Notes under the pieces: generated by a model
The model's database searches: none
The model's input: only the letters and a program-made list of their open reading frames with translations
Told to the model about the DNA's origin: nothing
Program-made: the position numbers and the translations under genes
Origin: an uncultured Ignavibacteria bacterium
Lineage (GTDB): Bacteria; Bacteroidota; Ignavibacteria; Tepidaquicellales; OLB5
Length of the DNA: 64,000 nucleotides
NCBI GenBank assembly: GCA_937873695.1
Contig: CALMYL010000008.1
Coordinates: 299,369-363,368 of the forward strand
Direction: 5' to 3'
Part shown: one piece after another, positions 43,194 to 51,680 of the stretch
Layout of the letters: every line of letters starts with the position of its first letter
How positions within the stretch are numbered: position 1 is the first letter of the stretch

Positions 43194-44711
43194 ATGAAAA
43201 GAGCATTAATAAGCGTGTACGATAAATCCGGTGTTGTGGAGTTTGCAAAAGAGCTCGTATCAAACGGATTTGAAATTGTATCAACCAGCGGCACTGCAAA
43301 ACTGTTGAAAGATAACGGCATTGCACTCAAAACAATTGAGGAAATCACAAAAGCACCGGAGGTGCTGGGAGGCAGGGTTAAGACCCTGCAGCATTTGATA
43401 TTTGCGGGGATACTTGCTGATAAAACAAATCCGGAACATCAAAATGAGGTTAGAACTCACGGTTTTGAGCTTTTTGACCTTGTTTGCGTGAGTCTGTACC
43501 CGTTTAAACAGACCATCAGCAGACCTGATTGCACCGAAGCCGAAGCTATTGAACAGATCGATATCGGCGGGGTATCGTTGATCAGGGCGGCTGCCAAAAA
43601 TTTCTCAAGTGTTAGTGTGCTTGTAGATCCGCACCAGTATGAAATTTACATTGAATCGTTGAAGCATCAGAAAGATATCAATAAACTTCTTGCCGCAGAT
43701 GCATTTGAATATATAGCATCGTACGATATAAGTATTGCGAATTACTTCCGCAGGATATCGGGAGAGAAAAGCGGTATCTTTGATATATTTTACACAGGAT
43801 ATGAAGAGTTGCGTTATGGCGAAAATCCGCACCAGCGAGCTGCGCTATACGATGTTGGCGAAGCGGGTTTCTCGCAGATATTCGAAAAACTCCACGGCAA
43901 AGAACTCTCGTATATCAACATACTTGATATTGACGCGGCGTATAACCTGATAAATGAATTCACCGAACCTGCCTGCGCGATATTGAAGCATATCAATCCA
44001 TGCGGAGTAGCCGAAGGCACAGATGTTAAAGATGCCTACATTAAAGCTTTCGCAACGGATACTGTTTCGCCATTTGGCGGAATTGTAATTGTGAATCGTA
44101 AGCTTACTTTGGATGCTGCGGAAGAGATGGATAAGATATTCACCGAAATTGTTATCGCACCTGAATATGATGAAGATACACTTGCATTTTTATTTAAGAA
44201 GAAGAACAGGCGCGTTATAAAATACACTCACCCAAGATTAGAAAACGCGATGGAGCTGAAATCAGTTACCGGCGGCTTGCTTGTGCAGGATGTAAATAAA
44301 GTTGTTGTGAACGATAAGGAGATGAAAACTGTTACGCAAAGAAACCCAACTGATGATGAGATGAAAGATATGCTCTTTGCTATGAAAGTATGCAAGCATA
44401 CAAAAAGTAACGCTGTGATATATGCAAAAGATGGCAGAACTCTGGGCATCGGCGGGGGGCAGCCTTCAAGAGTTGACTCATCCATGCTCGCAGTAACCAA
44501 AGCCAAGCGCTTCGGGCTATCGCTCGAAGGGTGTTCCGTGGCATCAGATGCGTTCTTCCCGTTCCCCGATGGTGTAATTGAAGCCGCGAAAGCGGGGGCT
44601 AAGTCCGTTATCCACCCGGGCGGTTCTGTGAAAGATGAAGAAGTGATAAAAGCGGCTGATGAGCATGGTATAGCTATGGTTTTAACGGGGATAAGGCATT
44701 TCAGACACTAA
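43194..44711 (+). CDS. purH: Bifunctional AICAR formyltransferase/IMP cyclohydrolase
   Basis: Catalyses the last two steps of IMP synthesis. 505 residues: an MGS-like cyclohydrolase domain (1-145; ALISVYDKSGVVEFAKELV) and the AICARFT domain (~200-505; RYGENPHQRAALY, CAILKHINPCGVA, SPFGGIVIVNR, IGGGQPSRVD, DAFFPFPDGVIEAAKAG). The ATG at 43194 is preceded by GGGTGAGG inside the palindromic block, so the block seems to provide its ribosome-binding site. Confidence 0.96.
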   Translation: MKRALISVYDKSGVVEFAKELVSNGFEIVSTSGTAKLLKDNGIALKTIEEITKAPEVLGGRVKTLQHLIFAGILADKTNPEHQNEVRTHGFELFDLVCVSLYPFKQTISRPDCTEAEAIEQIDIGGVSLIRAAAKNFSSVSVLVDPHQYEIYIESLKHQKDINKLLAADAFEYIASYDISIANYFRRISGEKSGIFDIFYTGYEELRYGENPHQRAALYDVGEAGFSQIFEKLHGKELSYINILDIDAAYNLINEFTEPACAILKHINPCGVAEGTDVKDAYIKAFATDTVSPFGGIVIVNRKLTLDAAEEMDKIFTEIVIAPEYDEDTLAFLFKKKNRRVIKYTHPRLENAMELKSVTGGLLVQDVNKVVVNDKEMKTVTQRNPTDDEMKDMLFAMKVCKHTKSNAVIYAKDGRTLGIGGGQPSRVDSSMLAVTKAKRFGLSLEGCSVASDAFFPFPDGVIEAAKAGAKSVIHPGGSVKDEEVIKAADEHGIAMVLTGIRHFRH

Positions 44712-44773
44712 AATAATTTAAGAAAAATAGGTTAAGTATTAATAATTTCACTTAAATAAATAAAATTAAACCT

Positions 44774-44781
44774 TATATTTG
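44774..44781 (+). promoter_or_regulatory. Putative -7 element before mreB
   Basis: TATATTTG, a perfect TAnnTTTG, about 100 bp before the mreB ATG. No TTG is at the expected -33 distance (CTT there), so confidence is modest. A promoter is expected here because the mre operon starts at this point. Confidence 0.45.
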
Positions 44782-44883
44782 CAAATTGGTTTTTAAGGAT
44801 TTTCGCATTTTACAGGCTTTTTTAGCATTGAACATTGAATTTCATTTTATATAATTTTAATCTTCACGGGATACCTCAAATAG

Positions 44884-45909
44884 ATGGCATTATTCGGATT
44901 TTTATCGGCAGATATTGCAATAGATCTTGGAACTGCAAATACGCTCATATACATTAAAGGCAAAGGAATAATTCTTAACGAACCTTCCATTGTAGCTTTT
45001 GATGAAACGACAAAAAAAATAATTGCTGTCGGTCACGAAGCAAAACAGATGCACGAAAAAACCCATAAGGGAATTAAAACTATCCGCCCGATGGGTGATG
45101 GTGTTATCGCCGATTTTGAAATTGCCGAAGGCATGCTTCGTAACTTCATCAAAAAAGTTCATTCAAGTATTTTTCCAAGCTCACGCGTTGTTATTTGTGT
45201 GCCGAGCGGAATCACAGAAGTAGAAAAACGCGCGGTTCGTGATTCAGCAGAACATGCAGGCGCAAAAGAAGTTTATCTTTTAGCAGAACCGATGGCTGCT
45301 GCAATTGGCGTTGGACTTGATGTATCATCACCCGTGGGTAACATGATAATTGATATCGGCGGCGGCACAACTGAAATTGCTATCATATCGCTTTCAGGTA
45401 TTGCAAACGGCGCATCAATCAGAGTCGCAGGTGATGAATTAAATATTTCAATTGTAGAATACTTCAGAAAAAATTATAATATCTTAATTGGTGAAAGAAC
45501 CGCCGAGGAAATTAAATGCCAGGTTGGTTCAGTTATGCCGCTTAAGGAAGAAGTTATCATCGAAGTAAAAGGGCGTGACCTTGTTTCGGGTCTGCCTAAA
45601 ATGACCGAGGTGAGCTCAATCGAAATTCGTGAGGCTTTGAGCGATCCTGTCAACCAAATGATACGAGCGGTAAAAGTAGCCCTCGAAAACACACAGCCTG
45701 AGCTTGCTTCAGATATACTGGATAGGGGCATCATGCTGAGCGGCGGCGGGGCTTTGATTAAAGGACTTGATGAACGTATCAGGCTTGAGACCAATCTGCC
45801 TGTACACGTAGCCGAAGACCCCTTAACGGCTGTTGTACGCGGTGCCGGCAAGGTACTCGAGGACCTGCAAAAGTACTCAAAAGTGCTGATAAAGAGCAAA
45901 AAGTATTAG
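44884..45909 (+). CDS. mreB: Rod-shape-determining actin MreB
   Basis: A bacterial actin that guides lateral wall synthesis. 341 residues, with phosphate-1 loop DIAIDLGTANTLIY, phosphate-2 MIIDIGGGTTEIAIIS and the adenosine motif GIMLSGGGALIKGLDERI. The N-terminal amphipathic stretch MALFGFLSAD anchors it to the membrane. The operon continues with mreC after a hairpin-rich spacer. Confidence 0.97.
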   Translation: MALFGFLSADIAIDLGTANTLIYIKGKGIILNEPSIVAFDETTKKIIAVGHEAKQMHEKTHKGIKTIRPMGDGVIADFEIAEGMLRNFIKKVHSSIFPSSRVVICVPSGITEVEKRAVRDSAEHAGAKEVYLLAEPMAAAIGVGLDVSSPVGNMIIDIGGGTTEIAIISLSGIANGASIRVAGDELNISIVEYFRKNYNILIGERTAEEIKCQVGSVMPLKEEVIIEVKGRDLVSGLPKMTEVSSIEIREALSDPVNQMIRAVKVALENTQPELASDILDRGIMLSGGGALIKGLDERIRLETNLPVHVAEDPLTAVVRGAGKVLEDLQKYSKVLIKSKKY

Positions 45910-45917
45910 TTTACGCA

Positions 45918-45941
45918 GTGCCCGGTCTTGTGACCCGGCAC
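45918..45941. repeat. Palindrome GTGCCCGGTC-TTGT-GACCCGGCAC
   Basis: Ten-base arms with one mismatch after mreB. Part of the hairpin cluster in the mreB-mreC spacer. Confidence 0.6.
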
Positions 45942-45947
45942 ATTTAT

Positions 45948-45974
45948 GCGTCAGGTCATAAGACCTCCTGACGC
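45948..45974. repeat. Palindrome GCGTCAGG...CCTGACGC
   Basis: Perfect 8-bp stem, with an inner TC/GA pair around ATAA. Six bases after the previous hairpin. Confidence 0.65.
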
Positions 45975-46040
45975 CGCAAAGGTAGTAGTAATTCCTTATA
46001 CCTGAAACAAATGTTGATTGAAGCAAAATTATAGAATTAT

Positions 46041-46117
46041 CTCCCCCCTCCGGCGCTTTTTGCCGTCCCGCTTTTTAACTTAGCGGGATTATGATAGAGA
46101 GGGGCCGGGGGTGAGGT
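46041..46117. repeat. Composite nested palindrome between mreB and mreC
   Basis: Outer arms CCCCTC (46045-46050) and GAGGGG; inside CGGC/GCCG (46051-46065) and TCCCGC/GCGGGA (46066-46088). It ends GAGAGGGGCCGGGGGTGAGGT, nearly the same as the block end before purH. It has the same outer-plus-inner hairpin design as 35064-35142. Confidence 0.75.
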
Positions 46118-46160
46118 GAAAAAACAGCAAATTCATTAACACTCAACTCCACTCCATATA

Positions 46161-46994
46161 ATGAAGATCCTGCTTTCATATTTAGGAAATCTCAAAGAAT
46201 ACATAATATTTTCAGCGCTCATTGTTATCAGTTTACTGCTGATATTCCAGAATGATAATGTGCAGATACGTTTTGTTCGTGTCATAGCTGTTAATGTAAT
46301 TGGCACTATTCAGGATGGATTTTCTATAATACCAAATATTTTTGAGCTGGAGCGTGAAAATAAATCCCTTCGCGAAACCAATATTGACCTATCCAAAGAA
46401 CTAAGCATGCTTAAAGAAGCCAAGCTTGAAAACCTGAGGCTTAACCAGATGCTTGAGTTCAAGCAGCGCACAAATTACCGTGTTGCTACAGGAAAGATTA
46501 TCGGCAAGACATTAATTCAGACCAGGAATAACATCACAATAAATATCGGCGAAAATGATTCTGTAAAAATAGGTATGCCTGTTATAACTGATAGGGGTCT
46601 CGTTGGCAAAATCGTAGCAACCAGCGGTAACTACAGTATTGCGCAGATTCTGCTGAATAAGGACCTGAAGGTCAGCGCTAAAGACCAGCGCAGCAGGGTA
46701 GATGGCATTATTGCCTGGGATGGTGAAGGCAAGATCAGGATGAAGAATGTGTCCAAAAGCGCAGATGTAAAGGTAGGTGATATTCTTATGACCTCCGAAT
46801 ACAGCAATTCATTTCCGGCAGGTATTCCCATCGGTTATGTAACAACAGATAACACACTTGATAATCTATTCAAAAATATTGAAGTTGAATGCTTTGTGAA
46901 TTTTGAAACTGTTGAAGAGGTTTTTGTTCTGAAGTTCCTTTCTGAGGATGAAAGAAGAGAACTTGAAAAGAAATTTAATGAAAAGTCGAAATGA
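46161..46994 (+). CDS. mreC: Rod-shape-determining protein MreC
   Basis: 277 residues. One N-terminal helix (12-30), a coiled coil (about 65-110, ERENKSLRETNIDLSKELSM) and two beta-barrel-like domains outside, with VITDRGLVGKIVATSGNYS and the ending KNIEVECFVNFETVEEVFVL. MreC links MreB to PBP2 and RodA. It follows mreB and precedes mreD. Confidence 0.93.
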   Translation: MKILLSYLGNLKEYIIFSALIVISLLLIFQNDNVQIRFVRVIAVNVIGTIQDGFSIIPNIFELERENKSLRETNIDLSKELSMLKEAKLENLRLNQMLEFKQRTNYRVATGKIIGKTLIQTRNNITINIGENDSVKIGMPVITDRGLVGKIVATSGNYSIAQILLNKDLKVSAKDQRSRVDGIIAWDGEGKIRMKNVSKSADVKVGDILMTSEYSNSFPAGIPIGYVTTDNTLDNLFKNIEVECFVNFETVEEVFVLKFLSEDERRELEKKFNEKSK

Positions 46995-47012
46995 TAGTAA
47001 AGTTCTGATATG

Positions 47013-47504
47013 ATGGAATATCTTAAATATGCTGGAATTTTGCTCGGTCTTATAATTATTCAGAAAACTGCTGTTAGTTTTATTGATGTAACCGAGTTTA
47101 AGATCACCCCCGACCTTGTTATAATTGGTTTGGTTTACATTGGAGTAAAACGCGGCAAGATAACAGGAAGCATTGCCGGATTTGCCTCAGGGCTCATATT
47201 GGATATTTTCAGTTTTTCGTTTATCGGGCTGATGGCTTTGGCAAAAACAATTGCCGGATTTACTTCGGGATTCTTTAACAATGAACAGAAAACAGAACGA
47301 TATTTGAACAGTTACATTTTCGTTCTACTGGTTTCGATCTGTTCAATCATAAACAATACAATTTATTATACATTCTATTTCCAGGGAACGAATTTGCTGT
47401 TCCTTGATATTTTAATAAGATATGTGCTTCCCACAACGGTTTATACTGCTTTATTCAGCGTGATACCCGTTATTTTTGCCAGAAGAAGGCGCTTTGCAAG
47501 GTAG
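47013..47504 (+). CDS. mreD: Rod-shape-determining protein MreD
   Basis: 163 residues, five membrane helices. Typical pattern: TPDLVIIGLVYIGVKRGKITGSIAGFASGLILDI inside about residues 30-65 and a basic tail ARRRRFAR. The ATG at 47013 is taken over 47010 (two adjacent ATGs). It lies 18 bp after mreC. Confidence 0.9.
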   Translation: MEYLKYAGILLGLIIIQKTAVSFIDVTEFKITPDLVIIGLVYIGVKRGKITGSIAGFASGLILDIFSFSFIGLMALAKTIAGFTSGFFNNEQKTERYLNSYIFVLLVSICSIINNTIYYTFYFQGTNLLFLDILIRYVLPTTVYTALFSVIPVIFARRRRFAR

Positions 47505-47536
47505 CAATTGTGTAAATGATTCAATAACGCGTAAAA

Positions 47537-49318
47537 ATGGATCTCAGCAAAAGAAAAAATTTTTATTATATCTTTTCACTCGTTATCGTAATGATAATTG
47601 CAGGAAGGCTTGTACAGCTTCAGCTTATTAATCCCGAAAAGTTCGATAAGGATGCTGAGCGCAATTCAGTTAAGACTATAATAACCACCCCTGCCCGCGG
47701 CCTGATCTTTGACCGTAACGGCAAGCTGCTTGTTGATAATAAACCCTCATACAGCGTAACAGTAGTAAAAAAAGAATTTGATACGAATAATATTCCTGTT
47801 GTCTGCAGTTTGCTGGGAATTGAACAACAATACCTCCGGAGTGAGCTCAAGAAGATAGAAGGTACTAACCGGTTTATTCCCACAAGAATTCAGCGCGATG
47901 TAGAATTCAGGATAATTTCTTTCATTGAAGAGAACAGGGAACTGCTGAAAGGAATCGATTACAGCATAGATCCCATCAGGCTTTATCCAACCGATTTCCG
48001 AGGCTCTCATACTATAGGCTACACTAAAGAGATCTCTGAGAGCATGCTTAAGAAACAGCAGGGAGACTATTACAAGCAGGGCGATCTTATTGGCACCACC
48101 GGACTTGAAGCGGGATACGAAAATTACCTTCGGGGTGAAAAAGGCTTTGAATTTATACTGCAGGATAATAAGGGAAGAGAAGTGGGGCCGCTGAATGACG
48201 GAAAGAACGATGTTAAAGCTATCAGCGGGTATGACCTCATATTGAGCGTTGATGCGGAAGTTCAGAAGTTTGCCGAAAAGCTGCTGGAAGGCAGAACAGG
48301 CGGTATAGTAGCTATTGATCCGACTAATGGTGAAATCATCTGTATGGTTAGCAAGCCTGATTATGACCTGAATGACTTCAGCGGGAAACTTAAGCCTGAA
48401 GTATGGACTGCCCTGAATACAGATAAAAAGAATCCGTTGTTTAACCGTGCAACACAGACCAGGTACCCTCCCGGTTCTACATACAAAATGGTATCTGCTC
48501 TTGCTTCGCTGCAGGAAGGGATACTTAAGACCAACAGTACAATTCCCTGTGAAGGAAGTTTCCGGTACGGCAACAAAGTTTTTGGAGACCACGGCGCTTT
48601 TGGTTCAATTACAATACCAACCGCAATTGAACATTCATCCAATGTATTCTTCTATAAACTTGTGCTGCGCATAGGGCTTGATAACTGGAATAAGTACGGA
48701 CAGATGCTGGGTTTTGGGCATAAAACGGGCATAGATATTCCGGAGGAAACTAAAGGATTGCTGCCTTCCACAGAATATTACAATAAGCGGTACGGGCCCA
48801 CCGGCTGGACCCAGGGATATGTTGTCAGTTTGGGTATCGGACAGGGTGAGCTTGGTGTCTCTCCGCTTCAGATGGCTTTGTATACATCAATACTTGCAAA
48901 CTCGGGTACATTTATTCAGCCGCACCTGGTCAGGTCAATTAAAAATCCCGTAACAGGAGAGATCACTCCCGTACAGTTTAAGAAACATGAAGTGGCAATT
49001 GATAAAGACTATTTTAAAGTGATACAAAAAGGTATGTATCTTGTTGTTAATGGTAACGGCACAGCGAGATCTATAAGAACAAGTGAAGTAACCATTGCGG
49101 GAAAGACCGGCACGGCGCAGAATCCTCATGGGCAGGACCATTCATGGTTCATTGCATATGCGCCGGCGGATGACCCAAAGATAGCGATCTGTGTAATGGT
49201 GGAAAATGCCGGTTTTGGAGCAACTGTTGCTGCTCCTATAGCGCAGAGAATAATTCTGAGATATTTGCTCGGGCTTCAGGATGAGTCGGAAGTAAAAGAT
49301 TCATTTGGCGAAAGATAG
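47537..49318 (+). CDS. mrdA: Penicillin-binding protein 2 (elongation transpeptidase)
   Basis: 593 residues. A single N-terminal helix (10-27), dimerisation domain (~40-230) with TTPARGLIFDRNGKLLVDNK, and transpeptidase domain with active site PPGSTYKM (SxxK), the SSN motif in EHSSNVFFYKL and KTG in AGKTGTAQNP. It crosslinks lateral peptidoglycan together with RodA and MreCD. The GTTGLEAGYENYLRG motif is family-typical. Confidence 0.95.
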   Translation: MDLSKRKNFYYIFSLVIVMIIAGRLVQLQLINPEKFDKDAERNSVKTIITTPARGLIFDRNGKLLVDNKPSYSVTVVKKEFDTNNIPVVCSLLGIEQQYLRSELKKIEGTNRFIPTRIQRDVEFRIISFIEENRELLKGIDYSIDPIRLYPTDFRGSHTIGYTKEISESMLKKQQGDYYKQGDLIGTTGLEAGYENYLRGEKGFEFILQDNKGREVGPLNDGKNDVKAISGYDLILSVDAEVQKFAEKLLEGRTGGIVAIDPTNGEIICMVSKPDYDLNDFSGKLKPEVWTALNTDKKNPLFNRATQTRYPPGSTYKMVSALASLQEGILKTNSTIPCEGSFRYGNKVFGDHGAFGSITIPTAIEHSSNVFFYKLVLRIGLDNWNKYGQMLGFGHKTGIDIPEETKGLLPSTEYYNKRYGPTGWTQGYVVSLGIGQGELGVSPLQMALYTSILANSGTFIQPHLVRSIKNPVTGEITPVQFKKHEVAIDKDYFKVIQKGMYLVVNGNGTARSIRTSEVTIAGKTGTAQNPHGQDHSWFIAYAPADDPKIAICVMVENAGFGATVAAPIAQRIILRYLLGLQDESEVKDSFGER

Positions 49319-49350
49319 AGTTTGAAAACGATTTTAATTTTAGAAAATTA

Positions 49351-50580
49351 ATGCAGGCTAAAGTTTTTGAAAGATTTAATTTTGTGGTTTTTCTGTCGGC
49401 ATTCGCACTCATTGCGTTCGGGCTGGTAGCTATTTACAGCGCTACTTTTGGCAATGAGCTGGTTTCGGGGAATTTTACCAAACAGCTTATTTCAGCATGC
49501 ATAGGGATTATTGTGGTTCTTGCAATTATGTACACTCCCCCAAAGTACCTGGCTATGTCATCATATTTGATCTACGGTTTGGTTATGATACTTCTTATTG
49601 CGGTCATAATCCTGGGCAAGAAGATAAAAGGGCAGACCAGCTGGTTCAGCGTTGGCGGATTTGGTGTTCAGCCATCGGAATTCGCAAAAGTAGCAACAGT
49701 AATGGCTCTTGCTTATTTCCTTTCTAACAAAAATAAGGAAGCTGATGTGACCAAACTGCGTGATTTTATGTACGCTGTTGCAATTTGCCTGGTGCCTGTA
49801 GCTTTAATTATGCTTCAGCCTGATATGGGTACCACTCTTGTATTTCTGTTCCTTTTGCTGCCTGTGCTTTACTGGGCAGGCATGCCCAACTACATAATGT
49901 TTTTCATTGTTGCCCCGGCAATAACGGCGGTTTGCGCCTTTTTGGGTACCTGGTATTTTGTAGCCGCAGTTATTTTCATTGTCGCAATGATGATGGTTTT
50001 TAAGAAGAACATCCTGGTATCTGTAATTGTTGTGTGTATAGCCATAGCCTCGGGTTTTTCCGTTAACATGGTATACAGCAAACTGCAGCCTTACCAGCAG
50101 AAGCGCATACAAAGCATGTTTGACCCGGAATCTGACCCGCTGGGAGCAGGTTACAATGTTATCCAGTCTAAAATCGCTATCGGTTCAGGGGGACTCTCAG
50201 GTAAAGGATTCCTGCAGGGAACTCAGACTCAGCTTAAATACATACCTGAGCAATGGACAGATTTTATCTTCTGCATGGTTGGAGAGGAGTTCGGTTTCGT
50301 TGGCTCAATCGCTGTAGTACTGCTCTTCCTGATCTTAATTTGGCAAACTATTCATATTGCCTTCATTTGCAAGAACCAATTCTTAAGCATATGCTGTATA
50401 GGGTTTGCTACGATCTTTTCGTTCCATATTCTCATAAATCTTGGAATGATAATGGGTATTATGCCGGTTATCGGGATTCCTTTACCCTTTATGAGCTATG
50501 GCGTATCATTTTTGCTCAGCAACCTGATAATGCTTGGAATAATTTTGAATGCATTCAGGAACCGTAAGGAATATGTGTAA
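49351..50580 (+). CDS. rodA: SEDS peptidoglycan polymerase RodA
   Basis: 409 residues with ten membrane helices. SEDS motifs: QPSEFAKVATVMALAYFLS, LQPDMGTTLVFLFLLLP, SDPLGAGYNVIQSKIAIGSGG, EQWTDFIFCMVGEEFGFVGS and GIPLPFMSYG. It polymerises glycan strands in partnership with PBP2. It is the last gene of the mre operon. Its last codons and stop run into a heptamer tract. Confidence 0.95.
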   Translation: MQAKVFERFNFVVFLSAFALIAFGLVAIYSATFGNELVSGNFTKQLISACIGIIVVLAIMYTPPKYLAMSSYLIYGLVMILLIAVIILGKKIKGQTSWFSVGGFGVQPSEFAKVATVMALAYFLSNKNKEADVTKLRDFMYAVAICLVPVALIMLQPDMGTTLVFLFLLLPVLYWAGMPNYIMFFIVAPAITAVCAFLGTWYFVAAVIFIVAMMMVFKKNILVSVIVVCIAIASGFSVNMVYSKLQPYQQKRIQSMFDPESDPLGAGYNVIQSKIAIGSGGLSGKGFLQGTQTQLKYIPEQWTDFIFCMVGEEFGFVGSIAVVLLFLILIWQTIHIAFICKNQFLSICCIGFATIFSFHILINLGMIMGIMPVIGIPLPFMSYGVSFLLSNLIMLGIILNAFRNRKEYV

Positions 50581-50629
50581 TGTGAAACGTCAAACGTGAA
50601 ATTTGAAAAGCGAAACGTGAGATATGAAA
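50574..50629. repeat. Degenerate heptamer tract (NGTGAAA type), eight units
   Basis: Units: TGTGTAA, TGTGAAA, CGTCAAA, CGTGAAA, TTTGAAA, AGCGAAA, CGTGAGA, TATGAAA. The first unit includes the rodA stop TAA; the others follow without interruption. Confidence 0.85.
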
Positions 50630-50691
50630 AGGTTTGAGTATATAGTAAGTAATGAGTATTCTAAAATATTTTAATAAGTATATTATGATTG

Positions 50692-50744
50692 CCACGACCT
50701 TTAGGTCGTGGATAAAAATACTCAAAAAAATAGGGCTTTAGCCC
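50692..50744. repeat. Palindrome pair before the AT-rich orphan
   Basis: CCACGACC-TTTA-GGTCGTGG (50692-50711) and GGGCTTTAGCCC (50733-50744), 21 bp apart. Pairs like this resemble REP elements handled by Y1/RAYT transposases, but no such transposase is here. Confidence 0.7.
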
Positions 50745-50752
50745 CAAACGAT

Positions 50753-51649
50753 ATGATACGAAACGATAAAGAGTTAATAAAAGAGGTCAAGCGATATTTT
50801 GGAAAAGATAGACGATTATTAAAAAGAACAATCAAGTCGTTATATACGAATGAAAAAGATATAGATTATTGGAATAAATTCTTTAGTAATTTATGTCCTG
50901 ATAAATATGAAGTAAATGGAAGAATCTTACAAGAGACAGTAGATGCAATATATTCGCAAAAATTTGATAATATTGATTGGAACTTTGTTGGAGATTTTAG
51001 CTGGGATGTGGATATTATTTTGAATAATGAAATTACTTCTCATTTAGATTTCGATAAAAAGCTAACTGCAAAATGCAAAAACAATACCGCTCGGTTTTTG
51101 AATATTTATATTTCTGAAATAATCCCGGCTTTTGCAATTTGCACTTTTTGTAAGTATTATAAAGTGAATGTATACGAGTTTGGACCTTTAAAGCTAAGTG
51201 AAGCTGAAAAAAACTTAATTAATAAAATTAAGAGTGAACTAAAGAAAAAAGGATATTATTATGTTAAAAAACAGATTGCGCTAAAAAAGTTTAAGGATTT
51301 AAGATCAGATCTCAACTCTGAGGGAAATGCTTCAATTTTTGATTGTTTATTTAATGATATGGATAATTATACTGATGATTATTTTAGATGTAATGACGAA
51401 GATATCGTTGATTCCTTTGGTAGAAAGACATTGTGGAGAGAATATTTTGATTCCAAAAGAAAATTGATAAAACGTGAAGATAGTAGGTGGTTCAATTCAG
51501 GTGATTTAGAACAGGTTATCACTAATGGAAAAGGTCAAATAATTGAGGTAAATGTTTACCCAAAGGAAAGTAAACCACGTTCTATTGAATTAAATATTGA
51601 GAAAACAAAGAAAAAATATAAAAATAAATATTCAGTAAATTTACCATAA
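50753..51649 (+). CDS. AT-rich orphan protein of unknown function
   Basis: A 298-residue soluble protein. The start is set at ATG 50753, after the palindrome; the longer frame from a GTG at 50708 would run through both hairpins and read a low-quality leader. It is rich in Lys, Asn, Asp, Ile and Tyr, and the DNA is plainly more AT-rich than the neighbours. No domain is recognised; a patch with two Cys (AICTFCKYYKVNVYEF, about 140-155) and a lysine-rich end. The base use and the palindrome and heptamer flanks hint at a foreign or transient insert. It lies between mre and pyr genes on the same strand. Confidence 0.65.
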   Translation: MIRNDKELIKEVKRYFGKDRRLLKRTIKSLYTNEKDIDYWNKFFSNLCPDKYEVNGRILQETVDAIYSQKFDNIDWNFVGDFSWDVDIILNNEITSHLDFDKKLTAKCKNNTARFLNIYISEIIPAFAICTFCKYYKVNVYEFGPLKLSEAEKNLINKIKSELKKKGYYYVKKQIALKKFKDLRSDLNSEGNASIFDCLFNDMDNYTDDYFRCNDEDIVDSFGRKTLWREYFDSKRKLIKREDSRWFNSGDLEQVITNGKGQIIEVNVYPKESKPRSIELNIEKTKKKYKNKYSVNLP

Positions 51650-51674
51650 TTCCTAATTCGTAATTTATAATTGA
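51647..51674. repeat. Degenerate heptamer tract (TAATTNN type) at a stop codon
   Basis: TAATTCC, TAATTCG, TAATTTA, TAATTGA. The first TAA is the stop codon of the orphan gene. Confidence 0.8.
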
Positions 51675-51680
51675 ACAATA

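Noticed and set aside
47747-48592. 281-codon open frame on the minus strand
   Set aside because: Antisense to the PBP2 gene, whose motifs are intact; a shadow frame.
50692-50744. Insertion sequence end or attachment site
   Set aside because: Palindromes only; no transposase, integrase or target duplication is seen nearby.
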